64,000 nt of DNA, taken from contig JAJGOT010000207.1 in assembly GCA_022457155.1 (NCBI GenBank), positions 1,066,501 to 1,130,500 of the forward strand, written 5' to 3'. Of the stretch, positions 44,479-55,266 are shown one piece after another (position 1 is the stretch's first letter; each line of letters opens with the position of its first letter). The DNA is from Cladopsammia gracilis (taxonomy: Eukaryota; Cnidaria; Anthozoa; Scleractinia; Dendrophylliidae). A model generated the notes under the pieces. That model saw only the letters and a program-made list of their open reading frames with translations. It made no database searches and had not been told where the DNA came from. The translations under genes and the position numbers were made by a program.

Positions 44479-44640
44479 ATGGGAAAGTATTCAGACGTTG
44501 AATCCTTGTTGACAGATGCAGTTAGAAAATATCCTTCCCTTTGGAAAACTTTGGATGCAAACTATAAAAATCGTACGGTCAAAGAAAACACCTGAAGAGC
44601 AGTGGCTCAGGAAGTCAAATAACAAAAGTAGGAAAACGTA
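44479..44640 (+). pseudogene. MADF/Myb-like DNA-binding protein, Harbinger-type, truncated
   Basis: From ATG 44479 the frame reads MGKYSDVESLLTDAVRKYPS and LWKTLDANYKNRTVKENT to a TGA at 44593-44595. It then continues RAVAQEVK. The LxxAVxxxPxLW opening is that of a MADF domain, the partner protein of PIF/Harbinger transposons. The convergent DDE fragment 140 bp away supports this. The stop and short length suggest an inactive copy. Confidence 0.6.
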
Positions 44641-44730
44641 CTCAGGTAAGCTTATCAGCTTATGAAAAAGAAGGCAAATAACTTTGGTCGATGTCCCTTT
44701 GTAGTTCTTCTAAACAAAGGTAGACTGGTT

Positions 44731-44989
44731 TTATGTCTTCATCGTCCAAGGCTTAAGAGGGAATGTGTCATCTACAGTAAACAAATACGGAGATCTTGTG
44801 TCTGTGGTGTTCTGAAGTAATTCCAGATAAGGGAGGCCTATTTGATTCGGCTCTAAAGCCTGTCCAAAATTTGAGTGGCTGAAAACTCTGCCAACATTAT
44901 TACTGCCAGCAGTTCCAATGTCAACCATGGTAAATCGGTATCGGGCATCACAGCAAGCAAGTAAAACAATGCTATGGGTACCTTACTTA
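44731..44989 (-). pseudogene. PIF/Harbinger-type DDE transposase exon
   Basis: A minus-strand exon begins at about 44989, after an acceptor TTTATTTCAG. It reads RFTMVDIGTAGSNNVGRVFS, NSNFGQALE-like HSNFGQALEPNQIG and LFTVDDTFPLKPWTMKT, with a stop at 44731. The MVDIG and FTVDDTFPL motifs fit the first two Asp regions of DDE_Tnp_4 enzymes. The rest of the enzyme is not found. It converges with the MADF fragment. Confidence 0.7.
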
Positions 44990-45978
44990 CTGAAATAAAA
45001 ACAAATAATTGAAGGGCTGAGAGCATAACCGACCCATGTCAAATTTTAGTCCTTAATTTTTTCTCGCTCAGATTTGCCTCATTTTTAGTCCAGTAATGTT
45101 AGACGAAAAATGGGCTCAAAATGAAACAAATTGCAACAGAAGATGTTTTAACGGTTTTAGACATAGAACTTTATTGTGAACAACATATCCAAATTCGCAA
45201 AAAATCACTTCAAGGGAAAGTGCTAAAATTTGCACTTTAAAAAGACAATTTTTTGCAGCATGAAAACGAGGCTTAGCCAGAAATGTCAAAGTTTTTTAAG
45301 GAAAACCTTTCTAAAGAATAAATATATTACATCTGTCTCTCTCAATACCCATTTTATACAATAACTGTGCGAATTCTTGCGTGCTGATTGGCTAATTTTA
45401 TTATCAATAAGAGTAGACGGATAAAACTGATGCCATCAGCAAAGGTTTTTCCAAACAAAACCAACACTGAAAGGACGGATTTACTTGGTAATAGATGCTT
45501 TCTTGGATGGAATTCAAATAGCTTTTAACAAACGCAACAGAGTTTCTAGCAATACTTGATGATCACATGAAGGTTAGGCAGCTAGACAGACTAGACGTTT
45601 TTTGGCGCTTCAATTTCACTTCAAAGAAGGTGTGCAGTGTTGTCAGTGCAACTGCAATAGCTAAGACATATTTTCTTTCACCACTTGTAAAACGCTTAAG
45701 ATCTTGAGAAGGTAAGTGCAGTTGTATGGAACTTTGCTATTCTTTCTTGTAATTTAGAATTCCCAAAGGCTAAAACCCAAGAGATAAAACTGCAATTTGT
45801 AGTAGGTTCATGTTGTTTGAGATAATTATAGAAAACACTGCAAATAAAATAATTTACATTTAGGTGATTCCAACAATGCTGGAAGATACCTTAGATAAAG
45901 CTTGGACATGGGAAGAGGCTGGTTAACAGATGACAAAAATGACAGCAAAGCCACAGAAGGTAGAGGGAGACAATGTAA
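44990..45978. other. Non-coding tract
   Basis: AT-rich, no gene or repeat identified. Confidence 0.45.
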
Positions 45979-46170
45979 ATGCAGTCAAGATGGGGCAAGG
46001 AAACAGATGAGAAAGGTAGAAAGTGCTACAATTGTGGAAGAGAAGGGCATCTGGCCAGGAATAGGAATTGCCCAGCAAAAGGAAAGATTTGTGCAAAGTG
46101 TGGAAAGTATGGCATTTTGCTGTGTGTTGTCAAGGAGAGAGGGATGGTTATGCATCCAGGGATAACATAA
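45979..46170 (+). pseudogene. Retroelement Gag zinc-knuckle fragment
   Basis: Reads [17 protein letters not shown] then [20 protein letters not shown]. The first knuckle has Cys-x2-Cys-x4-His-x6-Cys. The second keeps its first Cys pair but the His position reads Ile. This arrangement is that of LTR-retroelement Gag. No protease or RT follows, so it is a remnant. Confidence 0.65.
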
Positions 46171-46389
46171 CCAGCGACAGAGGGCCTCTGGAAGACCTCC
46201 ATGTGACAATGCTCACTTTGTGGGGGATTAAGAGATATCTGATAGTGCTTTTGCATTTACGGTGACCGAGGATCAGGAGGAAACATGTAATGTAATGAGT
46301 TGTAACCGATAGCAAACTTGGATTCATTTCAAAACCACATTTTGAAATATTTAAGCTTATTTATCTATTTATTTATTTGCATCCTACAA

Positions 46390-48091
46390 AGAGATAAGGT
46401 GCAGGAAACTTTAAATGAATCACAAACCCTACCATCGCAAAGAAGAACAACATTCAAAGTAACTCAGAATACTTCCACTTCCAGAAAGAGAAGTCCAACT
46501 CAACTCTCCAGTGAAGGAGTTATTGATTTGCCAAGGCGAAGTGCCCACCGGAGACAACAAGAGACTCTCCTTGCTGCAGCAGAGGTAAATAGTGGGTCAG
46601 TAGATAACAGAGGTCCTGCACTGAATGGCATGTTCTCTACTGTTGTTAAATATGGCCAGATGTCAGACATATCAAAATACATTTGCTCATCACGAAAGAT
46701 GAGAAAGGCCACTGTGGCCAATGTAAAAAAGCAATGTGCAGAATATGAGAAAACTGATGAGAATTTTATTCGATCACTTTCCCTGCTTTATGCAGGTGGG
46801 GTCATTAGTAAAGTTAAATATCAGCAGACTAGATTATCTCTCGTAATGACCAACACAGGGAAACATACCAAAACGGGTTTTATGTCAAAGAAAAGAATTA
46901 GTTATGGGGTTGGTATCCCAATTCCTAAACCCCTTCCCTACAATATTCTAATTTTGCCAATGTCTCTCGATATGATAGTAATTCACTAACTGGGAAATTT
47001 GGGGTGTCTCAGGATTGTAAATGGAGGCCATAGCAGTATAAACAAAGAATTGCTACAGCAGGTTGCTAATTTCTAAACAAAAATCCCAAGTCATTTAGCT
47101 CAGAAAACAAAGAGCAGTATAGCCACACAGTTCATTGCTGGGAAAAAGGCAAGGCAAGAATTTACACCATTAATTGGAAAGCTTTGTGACAAAGAGGTGG
47201 TAGAACCACTTCACTTAAAGAACAATGATGTGCAGCATTTACATAGAATGCTCCTTGATGTTGCCATTTCTTTTAGTAACCTCCCCGCTACTCTAAACAG
47301 CCTTAGTGAACTGGCCCCAAACTGTGCAATTTACAGATATTTAAAGACTATGGAAAATGATGTTAAAGCAGGGAGAATGAGAATACAATTGGGCAAGTGG
47401 CTCCTTGAAGACAGGGGGTAAAGACAAGGATTTTACCTATCGGTTGAATGGTAAAGATTCACAGCTAATCCTGCATGGGTTTATGCATTTAGTTAAAGCA
47501 ATTCAGTGTGACTCAAAGGATCCTAAGCTGCTAATTAAACTTTTGCCAATTGTCTTCATTAGTACTAAACTCAGAGATTGTGCTGCAATTTTTTCAATGT
47601 ACCATCTTACTGAAGAAAATCTTGCAGAACTTCCTCAGTTATGCCACGATTATTTTACTGCAGTTGTTATGCTTGGTCCTTCAGAACATGTTTTAGGCAC
47701 TGTATGGAGTATTGGGCATTTAATCTATGCTCACTCAAAGCAAATGTTTGACAAATATGGTACAGGGCTGGGCATCAACACAATGCAGGGCAGGGAAGCT
47801 AAACATGTACAAATTGCAAGCTTTGCTAGAAATAACCAGTACAAACAATGTTGGTTTCCGGTTAGCAAGCTGTGGCTCCCCATCGAGCAACCCTCACTCT
47901 TAGCATACCATCAGTCACATGATACTCTCATTCCTACCAGCATTCGTACAGATCCCCAACATTACTGCTACTGTGGCATGTCTAAAGAAGCTGACACTGA
48001 ACACTGTTTCTTCTGTGGACATGAACTCATGCAAGAGATCCAGAAATCTGTATGTGATGGCAAACCAACCCAAGAATGTTTAAGATATTGA
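46390..48091 (+). pseudogene. Unknown transposon-like protein, broken, Cys-rich C-terminus
   Basis: Three pieces. 46318-46989 (VIDLPRRSAHRRQQETLLAA, KYICSSRKMRKATVANVKKQ) is followed by stops. 47197-47421 reads VVEPLHLKNNDVQHLHRMLL. 47405-48091 is a 228-residue frame with MHLVKAIQCDSKDPKLLIKL, GLGINTMQGREAKHVQIASF and a C-terminal CYCGMSKEADTEHCFFC, a four-Cys zinc site. The order is coherent, so one gene of about 550 residues is likely. I have seen the NxMQGREAKH-type block in repeated cnidarian proteins but know no function. Confidence 0.5.
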
Positions 48092-48585
48092 CAATGAATT
48101 AATTAGCATGTAAGCTGGATGTATGTTATTCCTAGACATCTTTAGTAATCATGACCACAACCTTTTTATCATTAGTTGATATAATTTTGATGGCTGCCAG
48201 GTCTGTTTAAATACACAGTCAAAAAGTCAATAAGTTATTATACGAGTAGTAGATAGATAGAGGGTTTAAAATTGAAAATTACAAAACTTGCAGCCGAGAC
48301 AGGCTGAAATACAGTAATCTTTACAATGTTGCTAAAAATAGTAATACTACATATTATACATGTATACGAAAAATTAATAACAATGTCATTTATAAACATG
48401 ATTATCAAGATGCAAGATATATAGTTCTGTAATATTATAATATTGTATTAGAAAAGTTATATCTGGGCTATTCAGGAGACTGCATTGAGACCTTTGTCTC
48501 TCCAATCATTAAAGGAAAGCAGTTGGTATTTTCAAGTGTCGTTTATCTGCGTCCTCTATTCAATGTTGACTGACTCCAAAAGAAT
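48092..48585. other. Non-coding tract
   Basis: AT-rich; nothing supported. Confidence 0.45.
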
Positions 48586-49040
48586 TCCAGTATCCATATT
48601 GAAATTTTGTTTTTAAAATCTCCTTTTTAGCCTTGTAGGTCATGGTTCCCTTCTTCTCTTCATTGACAATAAGCTTTGCTTGCCCTTTTCCTTCACCGAA
48701 TTGCTTTATGAATCCACCAGTCTTCAAATTGATCAAACAGATGACATAATCTTCTCAAATTTGAAAATGTTACAGTCACTGATCCTGGTTTCTCATCATC
48801 AATCTCTATCCCATATCTTGTCCGACCAAGAATTTTTTTATGTAAAAGATCAAAAACTTCCTGTGGCATACAAAGTTCAAAACATACCATCCAGGGATGT
48901 AATTTACTCATCCTTGAACAAAGATGGCGATTAATAGCGGTTTTTGCATGGAACATGCTGCATTGTAGGACAGGATATATTTCGGTGAGTCTGTGTTTGG
49001 GTCGCTCACGAAGACCTCCAAACTTCGCTTTCACAACCAA
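48586..49040 (-). pseudogene. Unknown transposon-associated protein, frameshifted
   Basis: The minus-strand ORF, 49040-48693, reads KHRLTEIYPVLQCSMFHAKT, RYGIEIDDEKPGSVTVTFSN and FEDWWIHKAIR. After an indel near 48690 it goes on GEGKGQAKLIVNEEKKGTMT then KKEILKTKFQYGYWNSFGVS to a stop near 48552. The two halves together look like one conserved protein. It has no named domain and is probably a repeat-borne gene. It faces the 46-48 kb gene. Confidence 0.45.
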
Positions 49041-49189
49041 TTCAACCAGCTCATTTAGCTCTTGGAATGTATTATCTAAATCCCTTAGCTTATGGACATT
49101 CTGTCATCTCCGAATATTGATTGGTGTAGTTAATTGTGTGCATAGCCGTTGTTTTTCTCTTGTTTTTTTTTTGTTTATTCGCTTGTGTA

Positions 49190-49415
49190 TTTGTTTATTA
49201 ATTACAGTACAAATATATATAATTTTTGTGTGTGTTTTTTGTATCTGTCTATTTATAACAACTTTGATATCAAGTTACTCTTCCACATGGCCCAGCCACT
49301 CAGCGTGATTAGCTTTTGCTATTTCTGAGTGGCTGTGCTCTTTTTCTTTCAGTTATTTCCTTTCAATGATTTCTGTACTTTTGTATTAAGAGCACAATAA
49401 AGATTGTTGTTGTTA
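49190..49415 (+). mobile_element. LINE 3' UTR with hairpin and TTG tail
   Basis: Only the 3' end of the element is left. It has a hairpin at 49294-49334, AATAAAGA at 49397-49404 and a short TTG tail ending at 49415. It resembles the 40.7-kb copy in layout but not in stem sequence. Confidence 0.75.
49294..49334 (+). ncRNA. LINE 3' stem-loop, copy 2
   Basis: 49294-49303 (AGCCACTCAG) pairs perfectly with 49325-49334. The loop is 21 nt, with core GATTAGCTTTTGCTA as in copy 1. Stem bases differ from copy 1 at most positions yet remain fully paired. Confidence 0.8.
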
Positions 49416-50805
49416 AAAAAAGAACTGTCAGAAACGGTTGTATGCATATGGCGGTAAGGAGTTGGAAGTGATTGGTCAGATTCAAGTTGAGATCTCAGTG
49501 GGTGACATAAATTCTCCTTTCTAAATGGGCATTAAGAATATTACAAGATTGCATCGATTAGTTCTCTGCTTAGACCATGAGCTTTTTCTCTGTGAGACTT
49601 TTGATGACACCTCCCATTGAAAATGTGTTGGAAATGTGAAGCCAACTCTTGACACAACACAACCTGTATCTTACAAAGACCTTATCAGGAGGAAGGACCT
49701 TCAAGCTTGCCTGGGCGAGTGACTCAACTTGCTGCCCATAGAACTAAGAAACCAAACCAAACTATTTTATTTTAAAATATCTGAAAAAATACATTATGAA
49801 CCATAAATGCTTAGTATAATATTTTTAAAGTGACTTTTTAAAGTAATTTCTGCATACAGTATTTATAAACTTTTTAACTTTATTCTCTACTATACTACTG
49901 AACATCATGTTAAGACCAGCATTTTATAATGCTGACAGATTTATTTATTGCTGCAAGCAGTAGTCCCATTTAACTCAGATACCAGTTTGATTCTCAATGC
50001 ATGTAGTGGATTTTGCCTCACTTTCGTGCAGTTCAACAGCACAGCTAACCATTGCAATGCTGGCTCAAACATGTGCTTTTCCTTTGGAAGCTCTTCCATG
50101 GGCCTTAAGGTATGGGGCGCCAAATGTAAAAATACTGTTTAATTATTATTATTCTATATTTTGTGTTACTAAAAGGCCCATTTGCATCCGGAATGCAATG
50201 CGGTCATTTGTTTTTGTTTTCAAATCGCGGCATTGTTAATGGCGTACTCTGAATGGTCAACTATTTTTATCCGGCTTTTTCCAAAGACAAGACATGCTTG
50301 CGAGAAATTCATTGAGCGGTGTTTTTGTGCTATTCACTCGGTATTCGTCTAGAAAGTACCTCATTTATCTATGGAAACAGACGAATCACTCGACAATGCT
50401 GAATCACCAGTAAGAATGTTTACGGGTCAATAGTCAATGCGGAGAATGGAGAGGACGAGAATTAGGAAGATGAACACATAGATGACAAATCCACATGCAA
50501 ACATTCAATGTCGAATCAGTCAGCATTTGTTTGTGTAAAGATTTACTCTTTTATCTTCCCCTATCCTTTATGTTCATTTAGGTGGTGGTGACTTGTTAGT
50601 GTAAAGGACCTTGTGCCCGAAAGAATGGTCCGAGGTGCCTGTCTTTGTAAAGTAGCAAACAAAAATTGCTTGTCTGGTTGCCGCTGCATTCACTCAAAAT
50701 GTAAAACAAGTTAAGTTGCATTCGTTTCCAACCATTCGTTTGTATCACACGGCCAAATTTTTACGCCGGTGAAAAGACGCGGGAAAATCAGTCTTGTCTT
50801 TAACT
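49416..50805. other. Non-coding tract
   Basis: Short ORFs near 49941-50239 overlap on both strands without motifs. No gene supported. Confidence 0.45.
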
Positions 50806-53800
50806 ATGGCAGATAGCAACGACCTTGCAAGAAGGCTCTCTACAACCATCTCTGAGGCTCTTAATGCCCAGGATTCTTCACAGTCAAATCTGGTGAGAAT
50901 AGATCTCATTTTTGCGTCCATTTATTTTCATTTATAGCGAATCATTTCATTTTCTGTCTCCTTTGAGTCACGTGCTTCGTTTAATGCCGGGCAAATCTGT
51001 TTACGATTTGCAGAGTGTTTCCACCCCCAGTGTGTCCACTGGTTCTATCCCACCAACCAGTCCATCTCAGGTTGGTACAATTTTCAATAATTATTTTACT
51101 GGTATCATTCCTTTAGCAGTCAATCTGTACAAATTGTATATTCCTTTAGATCATTAGCTCGCGATCAAGGATCAGATTTCAAAATTCCATGTCTTTCCAT
51201 GACCTTTTCAAATTTTTCATGACCAAGAGTTCAACAGTTTTTATCAAAATTTTATTATCTTGCCTTATTTTTCCCACAACGTATGCTGCCTTAGCGATTT
51301 TGTACCATCAACATAATTTTCCACGACTTCCCATGACCCACACTTAAATTCCATGACTCTCCAGGCCTGGAAATCAAATTATACAATTCCATGACTTTCC
51401 AAGTTTTTCCATGACTGTACAAACCCTGTACCCGCTAGATATGAGATATGCATGACATGGGTCCATTTTCTGAGGTGCAGAAAAGATATATTTCATTGAC
51501 CTGTCTAAATATATTTGTGAATAGTTCCTTCTTTTAAGTCTCCTATGAAAGAATTCTTGGCTCGACTGAATGAAGTTCCAGTTAAACGATTCATTCCATT
51601 CATTGACTTGCGTGTTTCTTATTAAATCCATAGAGGACCAGTGCTTCTGATGTCGATAATCAGCTGATAGTCCTTCTCCTATCACCCCCCCCCCCCCCCA
51701 CTAAAGAAAAGAAATTATGAAACAATCAGTCCTTTTGCTGATTTGCGTGATGCATATGCACATAAATATATACGAGGGTGTGCAGGAGACACTAGAAGAG
51801 CATTACTTTCGTTGATGTATTTAAGCTAATGTCATCTTAGGTGACATAATGGAGTTTTATGCCATTTTCTGATAAGATCTGCACTTTCAGACAATTAGTT
51901 TCGCTGTCAACTTTGTCTGGCTGATGAGTTAGAATGTGTGAAGCTCTTTGTAGTAACCAAATTCGCCTGCAATCAATGTGTCTTACTTATTGGTAGCCAG
52001 CTCTGACATGACATGGAACATAGCCTCAAAAACCGCCATACTTTCCCTTTTCCCACGGCAGCAGGCAAGGTGCATGAAAATAATATGGGTGCAAGAAAGA
52101 ACGGGGTGCACGAGGGAGACATGCGAGGAGTTGCGCCCATATTTATTTTCACGTAATGAGCCTGCTATGCAGGCTATTTCCTGTGCAGAGAGGGAAGGTG
52201 TGGTATTACAGTCAAACCTCAGTTGGCTAATTTTATTATATTTCACTTTTACTACAAAGGGATTAGCTAGTCGGATAACGTGATTTTTGGACAAGACGGT
52301 AGACGCAGCATGTCCACTTTCTTCAAACAGCTCATAAAACATTTGATAGTTGGACAACGAATGGTATGTCAGACAGATTTGAGCACATGGGTCCGACCCG
52401 GTTGGCAACCACAGCGTACGTTCAGACCATTTTTTATTGACCAGCTTTGATTGCAGCTAACCACGAGGAACACAGTAAACTTTTATTGTTGAAACCTTAG
52501 CTCTTAACCACATACTGTTTTTTTTTTAATTTGGTCCTTGAATTTTTGCCGTTAGATACTCACAACGAAATCCAAGACCAAACTAGTTGTTTCCCCTCGA
52601 GTGGAACTTTTCGCAGTCTATAGGCCTCTTAATAAAGGTCATGACTCGTAAATCAGTTCAGTTCTTTGGACAAACATCAACAGTTTTTGCTAGATTTTTT
52701 CTATCATATTTTCCGTTGCTGTTGTTGCTTTCAATAAATTGTATATCATCTGATCCACACAAATGTTTGGATTGTAGTTCTATATTTGCCAGATTGTATG
52801 CTGAATTTTAGAAGATCTCTGTTAAGCAGTCACAGTAATTTCCTGAGGGTGACTGCTAAATAGAAGTTTTTTTCCACAATTTTAATGCTTGTTTTACGAT
52901 TAAGCTTCTGACGTCTCGTTTCCCTTTGCCATCTGTTGCCTGCAGTACGTTTCAACCTCCAGCCAAATGGAGAAGGGTGGCAGCCACGTCCAAAAGCAAA
53001 ACGTATTTTAAAACTGTTGTTTGTCTCCTGCTATGTCGAAAAATCATGGAGCCGATACCGATTCCAAGTAGGAATTCCTCTATTGATCATTTTAAGATTT
53101 GCATAACTTATTAGTTCCATATGTAGTTAACTAATCCATGTTAGTAGATTATTTAGTTAATTAAATATTACAGTTAATTAGTTTTATTGTAGGAGGGCCA
53201 TTATGAAAACTACTGGTTGGCCAGTAATAATGTACTCCCACCCTCATTAAATAAAGTGGTATTATTATCATAAGAGCCAAGTTGCAGGAAGTGGGACTTG
53301 TTGGCAAGGAGTGCATCAACTCTTTTTGGAAGGCGACAGAGATTGCAATGGAAATTACAAGTCTGTTCACCCCCTGTTTTGGACTAAGTAAAGATGACCT
53401 TTCGCCATTCATCTACCTCAGGTAAGGCAATGTATATGAATATCATAAATAACATATTAGTCTATGCATCTCATGGTCCCTTATTGCTTCCAGATGTTTT
53501 ATGCTGATAAGAAAGGAATTATTTTAGGGAGGGTATTGATGATTGCCCCTCCCCCCCCAATATGCATGATGTCTTAAGATACTCTTAATCGTGTCTTTTT
53601 AAATTTAACAGCAGCAACATATAGGAAAAAGGGAACGATAGTGCGTTTCTCTATTCTTTTGTCATTGCTCGGGAACAAAGGAATGCATTATTACTTTATT
53701 AGTTTTGTATGCTAATCATTTGGTGGTATTATCGCTTTTCAAATAATTGTTGAAGTGGAAAGTAACATGTTCAAAAGTATTTGCTTCGCATTTTTATAGC

Positions 53801-54002
53801 ACAATGCCAGGAACAAAGAAGCTATGTGTTCCAAAAGCGTCTTCCTCCTTTGTCTGGGATGCGGGATAAGTTCTCTCTGTGTTCCAGAGACAGTTTGTAC
53901 ATAATGGCAAAGATGGAACCATTAAGATCAGTAAAAAGGAATGATGAAGCAGTAAATGTGACCCTATTTGGGTAAACCAGGCTTAATGAAAATAGCATTC
54001 TA

Positions 54003-54250
54003 CCGTTTTTTTCATTTCAACGCATTTTCAAACGTTGAGAATGCATTGGAGATCATTTTCAATGCGTTTTAAAACGTTGGCAATGTTCCCCAACGAAACC
54101 GAACTACGTTGAAAACCATTTCAAAATCGTTTCAAAACATTTGCAACGCGTTGTGAAACATTGAGAACGCAGTTCAATGAAACGGCCTTGCATTGAGAAG
54201 CATTCACCAAAACATAACCGACAGTTCCGACGGCAATTTAGTACATTCGC
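54003..54250. repeat. Cluster of degenerate AACGTT/AACGCATTTT motifs
   Basis: A 240-bp stretch is filled with variants of TTTTCAAACGTTGAGAATGC, many near-palindromic around AACGTT or AACGCGTT. It resembles a short-period, decayed tandem array. It is non-coding. Confidence 0.5.
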
Positions 54251-54529
54251 GCTGAAACACTTCCAAATCAAAAGAAAATAAATCTCTAACTTTGACAGAG
54301 CGTGTTTTTGTCGCTGTCATTGTCATGTTTATGTTATGTTTATTTATTACAATCTATGGATTAAAAATTAAAAATCCAAAGGATGAACTGTAAAGGAGTC
54401 CTAGACCCCATATAAAAACAGATCACCTAAAAATATATAGAAACACAATAAAATAATAAAATAGAATAATAGTTTCAGAAAATACAGAAATATAAAACTA
54501 CTTAAAAATCACTAAAAAATTTCCTAACT

Positions 54530-54720
54530 CTAGACTTAAAAATATTTACATTATCAGAAACACGAATGTCTAACGGTAATCGATTCCACTGGTCAGTAAT
54601 TCTATGGAAAAAACTATACTTCAAGACATTAGTTCTAGCATATTTCTTCTTTAAAGTTAAAGAGTCCATAGCCCTAAGTGAGAAGCGATCATCTTCTTCT
54701 TATCTTTATAGAGTTGAGTA
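54530..54720 (-). mobile_element. LINE RT protein C-terminus remnant
   Basis: The minus strand reads DRFSLRAMDSLTLKKKYART, NVLKYSFFHRITDQWNRLPL, DIRVSDNVNIFKSRVRKFL and a TAA. The SFxxRxxxxWNxLP and FKxRxxxFL pattern is that of CR1/L2-like LINE ends. The 3' UTR would lie to the left (54310-54530), A-rich on the plus strand. Inserted in a proposed intron. Confidence 0.7.
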
Positions 54721-55266
54721 GACAACTTGAAAAAGATCCATGTGGAGCAAACCGCTTGGCATATTTCTAAATGTGCCTGTCAGCCAAGAAGACCTGGGAG
54801 AAATGCAAGTGATTCATTATTTTGTTCATTTGAATCACACCTGAGATAGCCTGTTCCAGGCTCTCAGAAAGTGGGGCGAGCAGATAAAATAGACCTCTGT
54901 CACTTAAGAAAATAAAGAGATTGTTGCATTTATTATTATATTTGTTCAGTCTAGTAAGTGTCTTGGGTAAGCAGGTTCTTTGTATGGATACACGAAAACC
55001 CTCGCAACCACTTCATACATCCATTGATTGTTATGATTTTCACACCCCTATCTTTTGTCTAACTCTAGGGTGACTCCGAGGATGACGATGACAGTAGCTT
55101 ATATTGGCCAGTCTAACGGGCAACACACGCATGGCCCACCATCTGTCAGTGAAGGCAGCCAACTGCCAAACAACCCTCCAATAATCAGAGATCAATTAGA
55201 CAATGGTCCATCCGCTGTCATTCCTGATCAAGACGCGCAGCCAGAAACTAACCCCAACTTACTCAG

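Larger units (their letters stand above)
50806..55266 (+). pseudogene. Candidate six-exon gene, unrecognised, with frame damage
   Basis: Proposed exons: 50806-50892 (MADSNDLARRLSTTISEALN), 51014-51070 (SVSTPSVSTGSIPPTSPSQ), 52946-53067 (FQPPAKWRRVAATSKSKTYF), about 53273-53421 (KLQEVGLVGKECINSFWKAT), 53800 to about 53972 (MPGTKKLCVPKASSSFVWDA) and 55069-55266 (GDSEDDDDSSLYWPV; VIPDQDAQPETNPNLLR). Each has AG/GT-type borders. Exons 1 and 2 join in phase. Exon 3 keeps its sense only with a one-base shift, exon 5 has a stop, and exon 6 needs a shift near 55115. A damaged gene copy is likelier than a working one. No domain recognised; the acidic DSEDDDD segment suggests a nuclear or regulatory protein only weakly. 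A LINE remnant lies in its last intron. Confidence 0.4.

Noticed and set aside
49941..50239. Overlapping ORFs on both strands
   Set aside because: No motif, no splice context and competing frames.
52205..52400. Pogo-like MITE beginning CAGTCAAACCTC
   Set aside because: Only one end is visible; I could not find a matching inverted end nearby.
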